Of a stretch of 64,000 nucleotides of DNA, positions 17,751-28,800 are shown piece by piece. The stretch covers positions 3,566 through 67,565 of the forward strand of contig NZ_LRUE01000025.1 of the NCBI RefSeq assembly GCF_001550135.1, written 5' to 3'. Numbering within the stretch: position 1 is the stretch's first letter; each line of letters begins with the position of its first letter. The notes beneath the pieces were generated by a model. It saw only the letters and a program-made list of their open reading frames with translations, made no database searches and had not been told where the DNA came from. A program made the translations under genes and the position numbers. Source of the DNA: Pseudoalteromonas shioyasakiensis. Its GTDB lineage: Bacteria; Pseudomonadota; Gammaproteobacteria; Enterobacterales; Alteromonadaceae.

Positions 17751-18125
17751 AATTGCATCGTAATCATGCGAAGTAATTTCATGGCTGTTTCCAGCACAAT
17801 CCTTAAAATACATTGAATAAGTAACACCGTGGTCGGCAACAAGGGTTTTAACATCAAATTGAGCGAGATGCTCAAGCCATGCTAAAAACTGTGCTGCATT
17901 TGCGCCAAAGGCAATTCCTTTGCTTCTACCGTCAGCTTCAAAGAGTGCTAAACGAATTGTCTTTGCTTGGTCTTCTAAGGTTAAAGGCCCTTTCCCTTCA
18001 TCCCAAAAAGCGAGTTCTGGTACCACATTAAAACCAAGTACTTGCTGATACCACTTTAGCGCAGCCGCTAAATCATCAACATTTAAGTGGCAATGATCAA
18101 CACCACATAAAGATGGAATAGCCAT
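17733..18125 (-). CDS. VOC (glyoxalase/bleomycin-resistance fold) family protein
   Basis: A 130-aa cytosolic protein with the start of a vicinal-oxygen-chelate fold (CGVDHCHLNVDDLAAALKWYQQVLGF) and a second strand-helix half ending KDCAGNSHEITSHDY. H and E residues in usual metal positions suggest a metal enzyme, but the substrate is unknown. The ATG at 18125 begins one base after the upstream HD gene's stop, so the two genes form a coupled pair. The last codons and stop lie inside the terminator hairpin shared with the HD-GYP gene. Confidence 0.82.
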   Translation of the reverse strand: MAIPSLCGVDHCHLNVDDLAAALKWYQQVLGFNVVPELAFWDEGKGPLTLEDQAKTIRLALFEADGRSKGIAFGANAAQFLAWLEHLAQFDVKTLVADHGVTYSMYFKDCAGNSHEITSHDYDAIKKGLK

Positions 18126-18126
18126 G

Positions 18127-18774
18127 TTACTCACCAATTTCGGTTTTTAACTGCTCTAAAAATTCGAGCATGTAAGCTGTACGTCGTTTGGCTTCATCTT
18201 TCGCTGATGGCGTGTTCATGCTCTCGCTAATGTGTAACAGCTTAATGAAAAAATGATCTAGGGTATATTTTGTATCGTCAGGTTCGCGGTTTAAGCAAAA
18301 TGGGTCGTCTTTATGATACAGATAGCGACCAATTGAGCCCCCTACTTTCATACAGCGACTCACACCAATTGCACCTAATGCATCCATTCGATCAGCGTCT
18401 TGCACAATTTGCGCTTCGACACTTTGGACTTTGATATTGGCACTAAAGCTATGTGCCGCAATAGCATGATGAATAGCACTAAAATACTGCTCAGGATAAT
18501 TAATTGAGGCTAAAAAACTTAACGCCTTATCTGCAGCCATGGTCGATGCTTTTGCCCTGTCTGGGTGGTTTTTAGCAACCGCAACACAATCATGTAACCA
18601 AGCTGAGGGTAACACCACAGCCATTTCTGCCTGCTCGGCAATACATAATTGTTTTGCAACCCTCACTACTCGCTCAATATGACTAATATCGTGTGCGACA
18701 TCGGCATGGAGTAAAGACAAAATAAAGTCTCGACACTGAGTTTCTAACGCTGCAAAGTCTATTTCTGGCTGCAT
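18127..18774 (-). CDS. HD-domain phosphohydrolase (YedJ-like)
   Basis: A 215-aa cytosolic protein of the HD superfamily. Metal ligands can be placed at HDISHIERV, the HD pair in AWLHDCVAV, the HH in SAIHHAIAAHS and the later QDADRMDALGAIGVSRC, which match YedJ-type proteins. These are nucleotide or small-phosphate hydrolases of poorly defined substrate. It is the first gene of a two-gene unit with the VOC protein and is divergent from rlmI. Confidence 0.85.
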   Translation of the reverse strand: MQPEIDFAALETQCRDFILSLLHADVAHDISHIERVVRVAKQLCIAEQAEMAVVLPSAWLHDCVAVAKNHPDRAKASTMAADKALSFLASINYPEQYFSAIHHAIAAHSFSANIKVQSVEAQIVQDADRMDALGAIGVSRCMKVGGSIGRYLYHKDDPFCLNREPDDTKYTLDHFFIKLLHISESMNTPSAKDEAKRRTAYMLEFLEQLKTEIGE

Positions 18775-18909
18775 ATACTGGCTATCACCATTAACTGATT
18801 GAAATTATGCTTACTTTAGCGTGCTTACTGGATTTGTTCAAAACATTCATTGTATGTTTGCCAGTGCTTCATTAAACTATGCCCCCTTTTGTTTGACGCG
18901 AGAATCCCT

Positions 18910-20100
18910 ATGTCATCTGCTATTTACCTGCAAGCTGGACGAGAAAAATCACTAAAAAGAAAACACCCGTGGGTGTTCTCAAAAGCCATTAAAAAAGTAA
19001 AAGGTAAGCCAGGACTAGGTGATACTGTCACTATCTATGACAATGACGGCAAATTTTTAGCGATTGCTGCTTACAGCCCGCAGTCGCAAATTCGTGCTCG
19101 CGTATGGAGCTTCGATCAAAACGAAGTAATTGACCAAGCATTTTTTGAAAAGCGTTTGCGTCGAGCCTATGATGCGCGCGAACAGGTGATCAGCGAAGGC
19201 GGCTTAACAGGTTTTCGTTTAAGCGCTGCAGAATCTGACTACTTGCCAGGCATCACTATCGATAAATTTGATAATGTATTGGTGTGCCAACTGCTTAGTG
19301 CCGGTGCAGAGCGTCATAAAGGTGAAATTGTTGCTGCACTAATGACTATTTTCCCAGGCTGCGATATTTATGAACGTTCAGATGTTGATGTTCGCACCAA
19401 AGAAGGCCTTGAGCCAATCAAGGGCCTACTTTGGGGCAAGGAACCAACTGAGCCAGTCATCATTGAAGAAAATGGCTTAAAACTCGAGGTAGACATTCTT
19501 GAAGGCCACAAAACTGGCTTTTACTTAGACCAACGTGATAGCCGTGCAGCCCTTGAGCGCTTTGTTAAAGACAAAACAGTATTAAACTGCTTTAGCTACA
19601 CAGGTACTTTCTCGCTTTATGCTTTGCGTGGCGGTTGTAAACACGTTACTAACGTCGATGTATCGCAGCCAGCACTTGATACGGCTAAGCGTAACGTTGA
19701 GCATAACAACCTTGATTTGTCTAAAGTTGATTTTGTGAAACAAGATGTTTTTAAGTTATTGCGCCAATACCGTGATGAAGGTGTGCAATTTGATACTATC
19801 GTTATGGATCCACCAAAATTTGCTGACAACAAAGCGCAATTAACCGGTGCTTGCCGTGGTTATAAAGATATTAATATGATTGCGATGCAAATCTTAAAAC
19901 CAGGTGGCACTTTACTTACCTTCTCGTGCTCTGGATTAATGGAACAAAATTTATTTCAAAAAGTGGTTGCGGATGCAGCCCTTGATGCAGGTAAAGACTT
20001 GTTGATCATGGAACGATTAAACCAAGCTGCCGACCACCCGATTGCTGGCAGCTACCCAGAAGGCTTTTATCTTAAAGGCCTGATCTGTAAAGTTTACTAG
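18910..20100 (+). CDS. rlmI: 23S rRNA (cytosine-1962-C5)-methyltransferase RlmI
   Basis: SAM-dependent methyltransferase modifying C1962 of 23S rRNA in the E. coli system. A PUA domain (residues 1-75, IYLQAGREKSLKRKHPWVFS) is followed by a Rossmann methyltransferase with VLNCFSYTGTFSLYAL (SAM loop), DVSQPALDTAKRN and the NPPF-like catalytic VMDPPKFAD; the catalytic cysteine is likely in TFSCSGLM. ATG at 18910 gives 396 aa, the same length as E. coli RlmI, so the 60 open bases upstream are probably untranslated. It converges on the PilZ gene with a 4-bp overlap. Confidence 0.94.
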   Translation: MSSAIYLQAGREKSLKRKHPWVFSKAIKKVKGKPGLGDTVTIYDNDGKFLAIAAYSPQSQIRARVWSFDQNEVIDQAFFEKRLRRAYDAREQVISEGGLTGFRLSAAESDYLPGITIDKFDNVLVCQLLSAGAERHKGEIVAALMTIFPGCDIYERSDVDVRTKEGLEPIKGLLWGKEPTEPVIIEENGLKLEVDILEGHKTGFYLDQRDSRAALERFVKDKTVLNCFSYTGTFSLYALRGGCKHVTNVDVSQPALDTAKRNVEHNNLDLSKVDFVKQDVFKLLRQYRDEGVQFDTIVMDPPKFADNKAQLTGACRGYKDINMIAMQILKPGGTLLTFSCSGLMEQNLFQKVVADAALDAGKDLLIMERLNQAADHPIAGSYPEGFYLKGLICKVY

Positions 20101-20393
20101 TTAAAATTTACAATTTCTAAACCGGCACTCAAGGAGCCATCTTGCTCCTTGGTTGCTCGTATCACACGGGCTGTTGCATCAAATGAGGTAATAGCCGTGC
20201 TAGTCGAAGCAATTAACACCCGATACAGACTGCCTATTTCTAAAACTTCATCAAGGTGAATTGCCAGCCCTGTTGCACTTAAATCAGTACACATAGCCTG
20301 AATTTCTTCGCCATTAACAACATCTAATGGGATTAGTTTTGCAGGTGTATGAATTTGCATGCGGCGAAAGTCGCGTTTCTCCTCATGAAACAT
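20097..20393 (-). CDS. PilZ-domain protein
   Basis: A 98-aa single-domain protein of the PilZ family, which binds c-di-GMP. The two conserved elements are present: an N-terminal arginine motif (KRDFRRMQIHTPAKL) and the D-x-S-x-x-G motif (DLSATGLAI). It lies 8 bp downstream of the REC gene, so these two are probably translated together, and it overlaps rlmI tail-to-tail by 4 bp. With the cyclase and HD-GYP genes nearby it may be a local c-di-GMP effector; its target is unknown. Confidence 0.85.
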   Translation of the reverse strand: MFHEEKRDFRRMQIHTPAKLIPLDVVNGEEIQAMCTDLSATGLAIHLDEVLEIGSLYRVLIASTSTAITSFDATARVIRATKEQDGSLSAGLEIVNFN

Positions 20394-20401
20394 ATGGCCT
20401 C

Positions 20402-20815
20402 CTATACCAGTGTTTTTATTTTCTCTATTAATGTTTTAACAGAAAAAGGCTTCACTACATAGGCGTCACACCCGGCATCAAACCCTGCTTTTTGTTCAAG
20501 CTCGGTTTCAAGGCCAGACACCATGACAACAGGAATTTGCTCTGTTTCTGGGGTGTTTTTTAGTAATCGGCAGGTATCATAACCATCTAAGCCCGGCATA
20601 CACACATCGAGTAGTATAGCATCCGGCGGCTCAGCAATAGCCGATGTTAAACACGATGTGCCTGAGTTTGCATAGCTTAACGAAAACTCATTCCCAAGGC
20701 TTGCTTTGAGCATTTCAAAATTAAAATATTCATCATCGACGACCAAAATAGTTGGTCGCGGCCGATTTACCGTACGCTCAGAAACTGAGATAGGTCTTTC
20801 CTTTTCAATGCCCAC
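20402..20815 (-). CDS. Stand-alone receiver-domain response regulator
   Basis: A single receiver domain with no output domain: TILVVDDEYFNFEML, phospho-Asp in AILLDVCMPGLDGYD, Thr/Ser in VMVSGLE and Lys in YVVKPFS. The frame is open to 20872, but a GTG at 20815 has AAAGGAG five bases upstream, so I take it (137 aa). An ATG at 20833 is an alternative. It may relay phosphate or act by binding a partner; the PilZ gene 8 bp downstream is the obvious candidate. It follows hrpA by 66 bp. Confidence 0.85.
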   Translation of the reverse strand: MGIEKERPISVSERTVNRPRPTILVVDDEYFNFEMLKASLGNEFSLSYANSGTSCLTSAIAEPPDAILLDVCMPGLDGYDTCRLLKNTPETEQIPVVMVSGLETELEQKAGFDAGCDAYVVKPFSVKTLIEKIKTLV

Positions 20816-20881
20816 ATAATCTCCTTTTAGCATCTGTGTTTGTAACTTAAAGCAAGGAGGCGCTAACCTCATTCCTTAGTA

Positions 20882-23800
20882 TTATAACTCACATTCTTTA
20901 ATTGCGTTTAAAACACGTTTAGCAGATACAGGATAAGGCGTCCCTAGTGTTTGTGCAAATAAAGAAACACGTAACTCTTGTTGCATCCAAAATATCGCAC
21001 TGATCTCTTCAGGAATTGGCATTCCCTTAGGGATTTTGCTCGCTAATTTTTGATATTGCTCAGCTACTTTATCAAGCTCAAGCACACACAACCTATCACG
21101 ATTAGGATCAACAGGTAGCTTTTCTAAGCGGCGTTCAATGGCTTTTAAGTAACGTATTAAATCTGTCATTTTTGCTGCGCCGTGCTGGCTTACAAAGCCT
21201 TTGAACACTAAGCTTTGTAACTGTGATTTAATATCACCGTGCGCCGTGATCATGGTTAAATCAACGCGTCCTTTCATACGTTTATTTAAGCCATGAGCAA
21301 TACTCAACACTTGCTCTACTTGGGTAGCGATCTCAACAACCGTATCACCAAGCTCACCGCGAATTTGCTCTTTCGCTTTTTCAAACGCATCTGCAGTGCG
21401 GATATTGCCATATTTAATTAATAAACTATCGACGGCTGCAGCGATACAGTCATCAATTAAGTCATTGACCTTACCAAACGGATTAAAGTACAAACCTAAT
21501 TTAGATTTGTTTGGTAAGTTTTGTTGTAAATACTTAATTGGTGATGGCACGTTTAATAACACTAAGCGACGTAAACCTTGTTGGTGCGCTTGCTGTGCTT
21601 TGTGTTCATTATCAAATAGCTCAACCGCGGCTGAGTCTTTTTTATCCACCAGCGCTGGAAACGCCTTGATTTCATATTGACCTTGTTTTTTCACGTAAGA
21701 ACTTGGGAGTTCACCAAAACTCCACTCGGTTAAATCAGCTTTCTCTATGCCCTTGTCTGCTACTTTCGATAAGGTATCCGTTACCTTACCTTGTAACTGG
21801 GCTTTTAGTTTAGATAAATTTAAACCGCGAGCGAGTAACTTATCGTGTTCATCGCGTACCTCAAACTGTAAGCGTAAATGCGGAGCAAGGGTTGATAAAT
21901 CCCATGCATCTGGCTCAACACGTACACCTGTCATACGTAATAAGCGCGTGCTAATTGCATCAATTAAGTTGCCTTGCATTGGCTCGATTGCAGCAAGTAC
22001 CGCATCGGCGTAATTTGGCGCAGGCACAAAGTTACGACGAATTGTTTTTGGTAGCGACTTGATAAGCGCACAAATTAACTCATGCCTAAATGCAGGAATA
22101 TGCCAATCAAAACCGGTTTCTTGTACTTGGTTTAACAATGCAACTGGAATTTGTACCGCAACACCATCAACGGCTTGCCCTGGATCAAAGTGATATGCCA
22201 GTGGTAATAATAAGTTCTCTTGCTGCCAAGTATCTGGGTAATCAAACTCGGTAACATGATCAGCACCATGCTGCATTAATTCTTCTCGAGACATGTGCAA
22301 AAAGCGCTTATCTTTTTGCTTTTGCCCTTTCCACCACTTATTAAACGCGGCACGATTATTTACATCTTGTGGAATTTTCTTGTCGTAGAATTCAAATAGA
22401 GTTTGTTCATCAACTAAAATATCACGGCGGCGAGATTTATTTTCAAGAACCTGAATATCTTCAATTAACTCTTGGTTATATTGTAAAAAGCCTTCATTTT
22501 GACCCAGTTCTTGCTCTACTAAAGCGGTGCGAATAAACAACTCGCGACTTACTTTTGGATCAATATTGCTGTATACACAGCGGCGCTTATTAACAATTAA
22601 TAGGCCATACAAGGTTTGCTGCTCAAACGCGATAACTGCACCCGGCTTTTTCTCCCAATGCGGTTCGCTGTAGCTGCGCTTTACTAAATGCTGTGCAAAG
22701 CCTTCAACCCATTTCAAGTCTATGCGCGCGTTGATCCGCGCATAAAGCTTACTGGTCTCAACAAGCTCTGCCGACATAATCCATTTTGGGCTCTTTTTAA
22801 ATAATCCTGAACCTGGGAAAATATGGAATTGGCTGTTGCGAGCGCCTTTATAAATTTGTTTTTCATCTTTAAAACCAATATGACTTAACATACCGCTTAA
22901 TAAAGATTGATGAATTCGCTCGCTATCAGCAACATTGGTAGTGGCCTTCATGCCCATTTCATTACATACCGTTGATAGCTGATAAACAATATCTTGCCAT
23001 TCGCGAATACGCATATAGGCTAAAAAGTCCTTTTGGCATAACTTTCTAAACTGGCTATTGCTCAATTCAGATTGCTGCTCTTCAAGGTAATTCCACAGAT
23101 TTAAAAAGGCGATAAAATCTGAATCAGGGTCATCAAAACGGCCATGCTTTTCATCCGCTGCACCGCGTTTTTCTTGTGGTCGCTCCCTTGGGTCTTGAAT
23201 CGACAATGCCGCAACAATAATAATCACTTCACGCAGTGCGCCTAAGCCATCAGCCGTGAGCACCATTTTTGCTAGGCGCGGGTCAACAGGTAAGCGGCTT
23301 AAACTTCTTCCTGATTTAGTAAGCTCAGTCTTTTTATGACGTTTAGCAGGCTTAATTGCTTCGAGTTCTTCAAGTAGCGTTAAACCATCGTTGATATTGC
23401 GACTATCTGGCGCTTGCACGAACGGGAACTGCTGCATGTCGCCAAGCCCTAAACCAAGCATTTGCAAAATAACAGAGGCTAAGTTGGTGCGTAAAATTTC
23501 AGGATCAGTAAACTCTGGGCGCGAATTAAAGTCTTCTTCGCTATACAAACGAATACAGATACCCGCTTCAATACGACCACAGCGGCCTTTTCGCTGATTG
23601 GCACTGGCTTGTGAAATTGGCTCAATCGGTAATCGTTGTACCTTGGTACGATAGCTATAACGGCTGATGCGCGCGGTACCTGGGTCGATAACATAGCGAA
23701 TACCCGGCACCGTTAGTGACGTTTCAGCCACATTGGTGGCTAAAATAATATGACGACGGCTGTGCGGCGCAAAAATTCGGTTCTGTTCAGCGTTTGATAA

Positions 23801-24772
23801 ACGCGAATATAGCGGTAAAACATCGGTGCCTTTAAGGTTTCGCTTTGATAACGCATCAGCGGTATCGCGAATTTCTCGTTCACCGTTCATAAAAATCAGA
23901 ATATCGCCTGGGCCTTCATCGCACAGCTCATCAACGGCATCAAAAATACCCTGTAATTGGTCACCATCCGCTTCCATCTCATCTTTGTTGATTTCAGTGG
24001 TTGGTCTATAACGAACCTCTACTGGGAAAGTTCGACCGGATACTTCGATGATAGGTGCATCATCAAAATGTTTAGAAAAACGCTCTGGGTCAATTGTTGC
24101 TGAGGTAATAATAACTTTTAAGTCAGGACGTTTTGGCAGTAAATTTTTTAAATAGCCTAAGATGAAATCGATATTCAGACTACGTTCGTGGGCTTCATCG
24201 ATGATGATGGTATCGTACTGATTTAGGTATCTGTCTTGTTGAATTTCAGCCAGCAGAATACCGTCTGTCATCAATTTAATGTAACTATTGTCAGAAACTT
24301 GGTCACTAAAGCGAATTTTAAAACCCACTTGTTGGCCTAGCTCGCATTGCATTTCTTCTGCAATACGATTCGCGACACTTCGAGCCGCGAGTCGGCGAGG
24401 CTGGGTGTGACCAATGTATCCATCAACACCGCGGCCAAGCTCTAAACACATTTTTGGGATCTGCGTCGTTTTACCTGAGCCTGTTTCACCGGCGATGATC
24501 ACTACTTGGTTATTGGCGATCGCCTGTTTAATGTCATCTTTCTTTTGACTAACAGGAAGTTGTTCTGGGTAGGTCACTTTAGGCAAGGCAGCCAAACGTT
24601 GCTCGCGCAATTGCTGCGAACGGCTAATATCTTCTGCTATTTTTTGCGCTATGCTCGCTTGCTTAGTTTCATCGTTGATTTTTTTAATGCCATGAAGGCG
24701 TTTTTTGAAGATGAATTGATCTTTGCGTAAACACGTTTTTAATTCGCCGAACAGCGGACCTAGGTTAACCAC
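20882..24772 (-). CDS. hrpA: ATP-dependent RNA helicase HrpA
   Basis: DEAH-box RNA helicase of 1296 aa, about the length of E. coli HrpA (1300), acting on mRNA and stalled or collided ribosomes. Walker A GETGSGKT is at 95-102, DEAH at 192-195, SAT motif in VIITSATIDPERF, and motif VI in QRKGRCGRIEAG. The helicase-associated and OB-fold regions and a long C-terminal extension follow. The start is GTG at 24772 with AAGGG at good spacing. It is the first gene of a possible unit with the REC and PilZ genes. Confidence 0.95.
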   Translation of the reverse strand: MVNLGPLFGELKTCLRKDQFIFKKRLHGIKKINDETKQASIAQKIAEDISRSQQLREQRLAALPKVTYPEQLPVSQKKDDIKQAIANNQVVIIAGETGSGKTTQIPKMCLELGRGVDGYIGHTQPRRLAARSVANRIAEEMQCELGQQVGFKIRFSDQVSDNSYIKLMTDGILLAEIQQDRYLNQYDTIIIDEAHERSLNIDFILGYLKNLLPKRPDLKVIITSATIDPERFSKHFDDAPIIEVSGRTFPVEVRYRPTTEINKDEMEADGDQLQGIFDAVDELCDEGPGDILIFMNGEREIRDTADALSKRNLKGTDVLPLYSRLSNAEQNRIFAPHSRRHIILATNVAETSLTVPGIRYVIDPGTARISRYSYRTKVQRLPIEPISQASANQRKGRCGRIEAGICIRLYSEEDFNSRPEFTDPEILRTNLASVILQMLGLGLGDMQQFPFVQAPDSRNINDGLTLLEELEAIKPAKRHKKTELTKSGRSLSRLPVDPRLAKMVLTADGLGALREVIIIVAALSIQDPRERPQEKRGAADEKHGRFDDPDSDFIAFLNLWNYLEEQQSELSNSQFRKLCQKDFLAYMRIREWQDIVYQLSTVCNEMGMKATTNVADSERIHQSLLSGMLSHIGFKDEKQIYKGARNSQFHIFPGSGLFKKSPKWIMSAELVETSKLYARINARIDLKWVEGFAQHLVKRSYSEPHWEKKPGAVIAFEQQTLYGLLIVNKRRCVYSNIDPKVSRELFIRTALVEQELGQNEGFLQYNQELIEDIQVLENKSRRRDILVDEQTLFEFYDKKIPQDVNNRAAFNKWWKGQKQKDKRFLHMSREELMQHGADHVTEFDYPDTWQQENLLLPLAYHFDPGQAVDGVAVQIPVALLNQVQETGFDWHIPAFRHELICALIKSLPKTIRRNFVPAPNYADAVLAAIEPMQGNLIDAISTRLLRMTGVRVEPDAWDLSTLAPHLRLQFEVRDEHDKLLARGLNLSKLKAQLQGKVTDTLSKVADKGIEKADLTEWSFGELPSSYVKKQGQYEIKAFPALVDKKDSAAVELFDNEHKAQQAHQQGLRRLVLLNVPSPIKYLQQNLPNKSKLGLYFNPFGKVNDLIDDCIAAAVDSLLIKYGNIRTADAFEKAKEQIRGELGDTVVEIATQVEQVLSIAHGLNKRMKGRVDLTMITAHGDIKSQLQSLVFKGFVSQHGAAKMTDLIRYLKAIERRLEKLPVDPNRDRLCVLELDKVAEQYQKLASKIPKGMPIPEEISAIFWMQQELRVSLFAQTLGTPYPVSAKRVLNAIKECEL

Positions 24773-24841
24773 CCGATACCCTTATATTTCTTAACCAATA
24801 GACTGATATTGTATCAAATAATCTATCAGGTGGTCATGGCT

Positions 24842-25714
24842 TTATTTAATCCGTTCGGTTGGGATTGGCATTGCACAAACATCGATGTAATCAGGGCTTT
24901 CAACAAACCATGCTTCTACTCGATTTTTACGTGCTTCGATGAGGTCTTTAAAGGCATTTGAGTCTGTTTTCATCACCCGAAATTCACTGTTATCAGTATC
25001 TTTAATATCTGCTAATACTTGCATATCTGTGATGGGGTTAAATGGCTGACCTTCAGTGGCTTTACGCTGCAATAGATTAAAATGCTCCATGCCTTCTAAA
25101 ACACGACCAAACACGGTGATATTACGGTCTAAATAGCGCTGGCTATTGCCGATGGTGACATAAAACTCGGTACCACCGGAATTAATATCATTACCGCGGG
25201 CCATAGCAAAAATTCCTGGGCAATGTACTTGCCATGTTTCGGTTTGGCTTTGGTTTTGTGCCACAGCAAAGCCATTTAAAAAGCCCGTTTTAGCGGCATA
25301 GCCATCAGGCCCTTTAAGCTCTGTAATCGCTAAAGGAGCCTCGGTGCGTAGATAAAACTCAGCAGGTAACCCTTTTTTGGCATTTTTAACAGGTTTACTT
25401 TCGCTGGCATCCCCGCCCTGCGCAACAAATCCTTCAACAAAGCGATATACACTTAGGCCTTGATAAAACCCTTCTTTGGCAAGCTGTCGCATGTTATTTG
25501 CGTGAATAGGCGCTAGTTTATCGTTTAGTTCGATATAAGCAGCCCCCGTAGGTAAGGTTAATTTAATGACGTTTTCGGCACTGACTTTTCGCCACTCACT
25601 ACTATTTGCGGTTTTAATAATTTCGCCAGCAGAACGTTTTTGACTTGTTTCTTTTGCAGCAATTGGTGCAGCTAAAACTACGCCAAGGCACAGAGTTAAT
25701 AGACTTAATTTCAT
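24842..25714 (-). CDS. Periplasmic cyclophilin-type peptidyl-prolyl isomerase
   Basis: A 290-aa exported protein with signal peptide MKLSLLTLCLGVVLAAPIAA. The cyclophilin core spans about residues 48-240: VIKLTLPTGAAYIELND, FYQGLSVYRFVEGFVAQGGD and MARGNDINSGGTEFYVTIGN with the usual FxxVxxG-type end (TVFGRVLEGMEHF). It should catalyse cis-trans proline isomerisation during envelope protein folding. The sequence is longer and more divergent than E. coli PpiA, so the specific type is unclear. It lies 91 bp downstream of tamB, consistent with an outer-membrane biogenesis role. Confidence 0.87.
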   Translation of the reverse strand: MKLSLLTLCLGVVLAAPIAAKETSQKRSAGEIIKTANSSEWRKVSAENVIKLTLPTGAAYIELNDKLAPIHANNMRQLAKEGFYQGLSVYRFVEGFVAQGGDASESKPVKNAKKGLPAEFYLRTEAPLAITELKGPDGYAAKTGFLNGFAVAQNQSQTETWQVHCPGIFAMARGNDINSGGTEFYVTIGNSQRYLDRNITVFGRVLEGMEHFNLLQRKATEGQPFNPITDMQVLADIKDTDNSEFRVMKTDSNAFKDLIEARKNRVEAWFVESPDYIDVCAMPIPTERIK

Positions 25715-25805
25715 TGTTATTATCTTTTAAGTAATTGACAATTCAGCCTATTAACTTATGCCCTAATAAGCAAGTAAAAGCGATGTTTGATCACAAGTAG
25801 AGGTA

Positions 25806-28800
25806 TTAGTCCCAATCAAATTTATAAAGAATATCAACATTTTGATAAAGGCCGCTGGTGACCTCAATATACAATTGCGACAACAATTGATAACGAACGG
25901 CCACTTCACTTAGTGAATCAAAAATGCCAACACTGTATTTCACTTGAATACCCGGTGTAACGTAGCCAGATATTTCAACTTTGGTGTCATCCCCGCTGCC
26001 GCTTGAACTTAAGCTGACATCAGACAAACCAAAGCTTTCACCGATTTTAGATACTACACCTTCACTACGGTTTACACCTTGGGCAAGCAATAATTGGGTG
26101 AGCATCGCATCTGTTGAACTATCTCCTTCATCAAGAGGTTGCCCATTTAATAAATAAGCCAATGCTTGGGCTTGGTCCATCGCAGGCTCTGAGAATACTT
26201 TTAATGAAGGCTGTTCAACATTACCAGTTAACGTAATACCCGCAATCACGCCATTCGAGGTGTTGTCTGGATTACGAATTGCTTTAATGTTCAAGTACGG
26301 TTTATCAATTGAGCCACTAAAGCCCACCTGACCGGTACGAATTTGCAAGTCTTGACCAAAAGCACGATAGGTACCTTGAACTAGGTTCAACTCACCCGTT
26401 GCTATCATCGGCGTAACTTGGTCCATGCTGATGTTTATGTCACCTTCAACTTTCGACTGTAAGCCAAACGAGTCAACGCGCACATCATTTTCAACCAACA
26501 CCTTTAAGTTAATAGCATAATCAAAGGGCACTTTTTCTGACTGTTGCTGCTCAATATCAACAATGACTTCATCATCGCTGACTTGCACAGCACCTTCTGG
26601 TAGCTCTTCAATCGCAATACGTCCCCATGGCACGACGACTTGGCCATCAAGATTAAACGCATTATTTTTTAACGACATAGTTAAATCTGGAGACACTTTA
26701 AAGGTGACATCTTGCTGAGCACGCACAAAAAACTCTTTACCGTTTAATCTCACGTCAACGTCCGGTAAATCTTGCTGCCAATCAACACCGCCAGATAAAT
26801 TAAGCGCGCCCCCTTCGGTGTCTTTGAGCTCGCCAGTGAGCTTTGCACTTTGGTTATTAAAGGCAATGTTCACATAAGAGTTTTGCAGCGACACCGGCAA
26901 GGTTGCCCCTTCTAGATTGATTTTTTCGACATCAAAATCTCCATTGAGTAATGGCTCTTTTAAAGTACCTGCGATTGCTAACCGGCCTTTTATGTCGCCT
27001 GTTAGTTGCTCAAGTGATGCAATAAAGGGTCGTAAGTTTGTTAACTCAATTTTCTCAATAACCAAGTCGCCCGCTAAGGTCTGTTGATTTTGAATATCAT
27101 CAATGTTGAGCTCTGACGTCACTTTACCTAATACAGATGAATCAATAGTGGCATTAAGTTTACCCGTTTGCGCATCGCTCATTGCCGAGATATCTAAAAC
27201 CTCTATCGGTAACTTATAAACATTTGCGTCATCAATTAAAGATGCTTCAAGCTGGTTGGTTTTGATATTGGCACGAATCGTTTTCAATGCACCATTATTC
27301 CAATTAGCAACAAACTCCCCATTTGCATCGCCTGTTACTTTCAAGTTATCAGGTAAGAAGTGTTTAAATTCAGCAATAGATAGTGCTGCAAGCTGTGCAT
27401 TTAACTGGCCTAATTGCTCAGTTTGCTGCAAGGTCTCAAAGCATAGTTTTGAGTTATCACTTTGCCAGCAATGCGCGCCTACATTAAAGTCAAAGGTTTT
27501 GGTATTTACTTGAATATTAACCGGTTTATCAGTGCCAAAGCGTACTTGATTATCGGTAACAAGAATTTGGCTTAGCGCACCTTGCCAGGTCTCTTTATTA
27601 AATTTACCGTCTACATCAAATGATGCCTTGCCTTGATCTGCATCGAGTAAAAAAGTTAAATGATGATCTGTTTTATCGCCACTGGCGTCTAACTCAATTT
27701 GATTAATTTTGTGTTCGCTAATCGATGCAGAATCAAGCACCAGTGACACATCCGTTTGCCAATCTGCTGCGTAATCAAATTGCCCTTTTAATGTTAAACC
27801 ATCAACCTGAATATCTTGATAGCTCAATGTATTAAGGACTAGATTTAAATCAACCGTTGGCGCAAGACGCTCACCACGAAAGCTCAAATCAGCAAAGCCC
27901 TTGCCTTGCATAGGCAAGATATCTTGACCACTTGCATCTAGACGCAATTTACCGTCTACACGCCATACGTCATCCACTTGTCCGGATAACGCAATTTCAT
28001 TTTTACCGCTTTTCACTTCAAGTTTGTTAAAACTCGCATGCAAGCTGCTATCAAGTTCAAAATCCGACAACAAGGTCACTGGCACTTCATTAACTGAACC
28101 ATTTAATTGGGTGTTATCTAAGGCAAGCTGCCACTCACCTGCCTGTAAATTAAATGAACCATTAAATTCACCAGATAAATCACTGCTTAATGCATCCGTT
28201 AAGTATTGGGCTTTTAAGTGGCTTAAAACCCCTTTAAACTCGCTTTTTACCCCGTTCGACCAATCAACTGATGCGTTAATGTCTGCTTTACTGTCATTAG
28301 CATTGAGGCTTAACTGCTCAAGTTTTGCGTTTGTTAAACTACCCTTTAATTGCGATCTCACAGTCATTGCAGGTAATGCGTCTAACTGCGTTACTAGGCT
28401 CAAACCGACAGCATAAGCATCGGCATGGCCTTTGGCTTTTAAATCAAAGTCTGATAATTGCAGCTGTTGTGTATCTGTCGTAATTTGCCACTTTGCTATC
28501 TGGCCTGTTAAATCAAATGGGTAATTTGTTTGTTTTAGGTTCACAGCCCCTTTTAACTCTGCTGGGTACGCTCCTTGCGTTACTAATTCTAACGTTAAAT
28601 CCTCAAGCGGGCCTGAAACCGATAACCTAGCTTGATGCTCAGTGCTTTTTACAGACACTGCTCCCTCAATTGAATTTTCACCCGAAAGCTCTGCCATTAA
28701 GTTAGAGTGCAATTGCCATTGCTGATAACCTGCAGCAAGCTTTTCAAGATTAATATCGCTTCCTTTGGCTGACGCAATCAACTCGATATTTTCAATAAGC

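Noticed and set aside
21396..24730. Several plus-strand ORFs of 60-95 aa opposite hrpA
   Set aside because: They are antisense shadows of a full-length conserved gene, without ribosome sites or recognisable domains.
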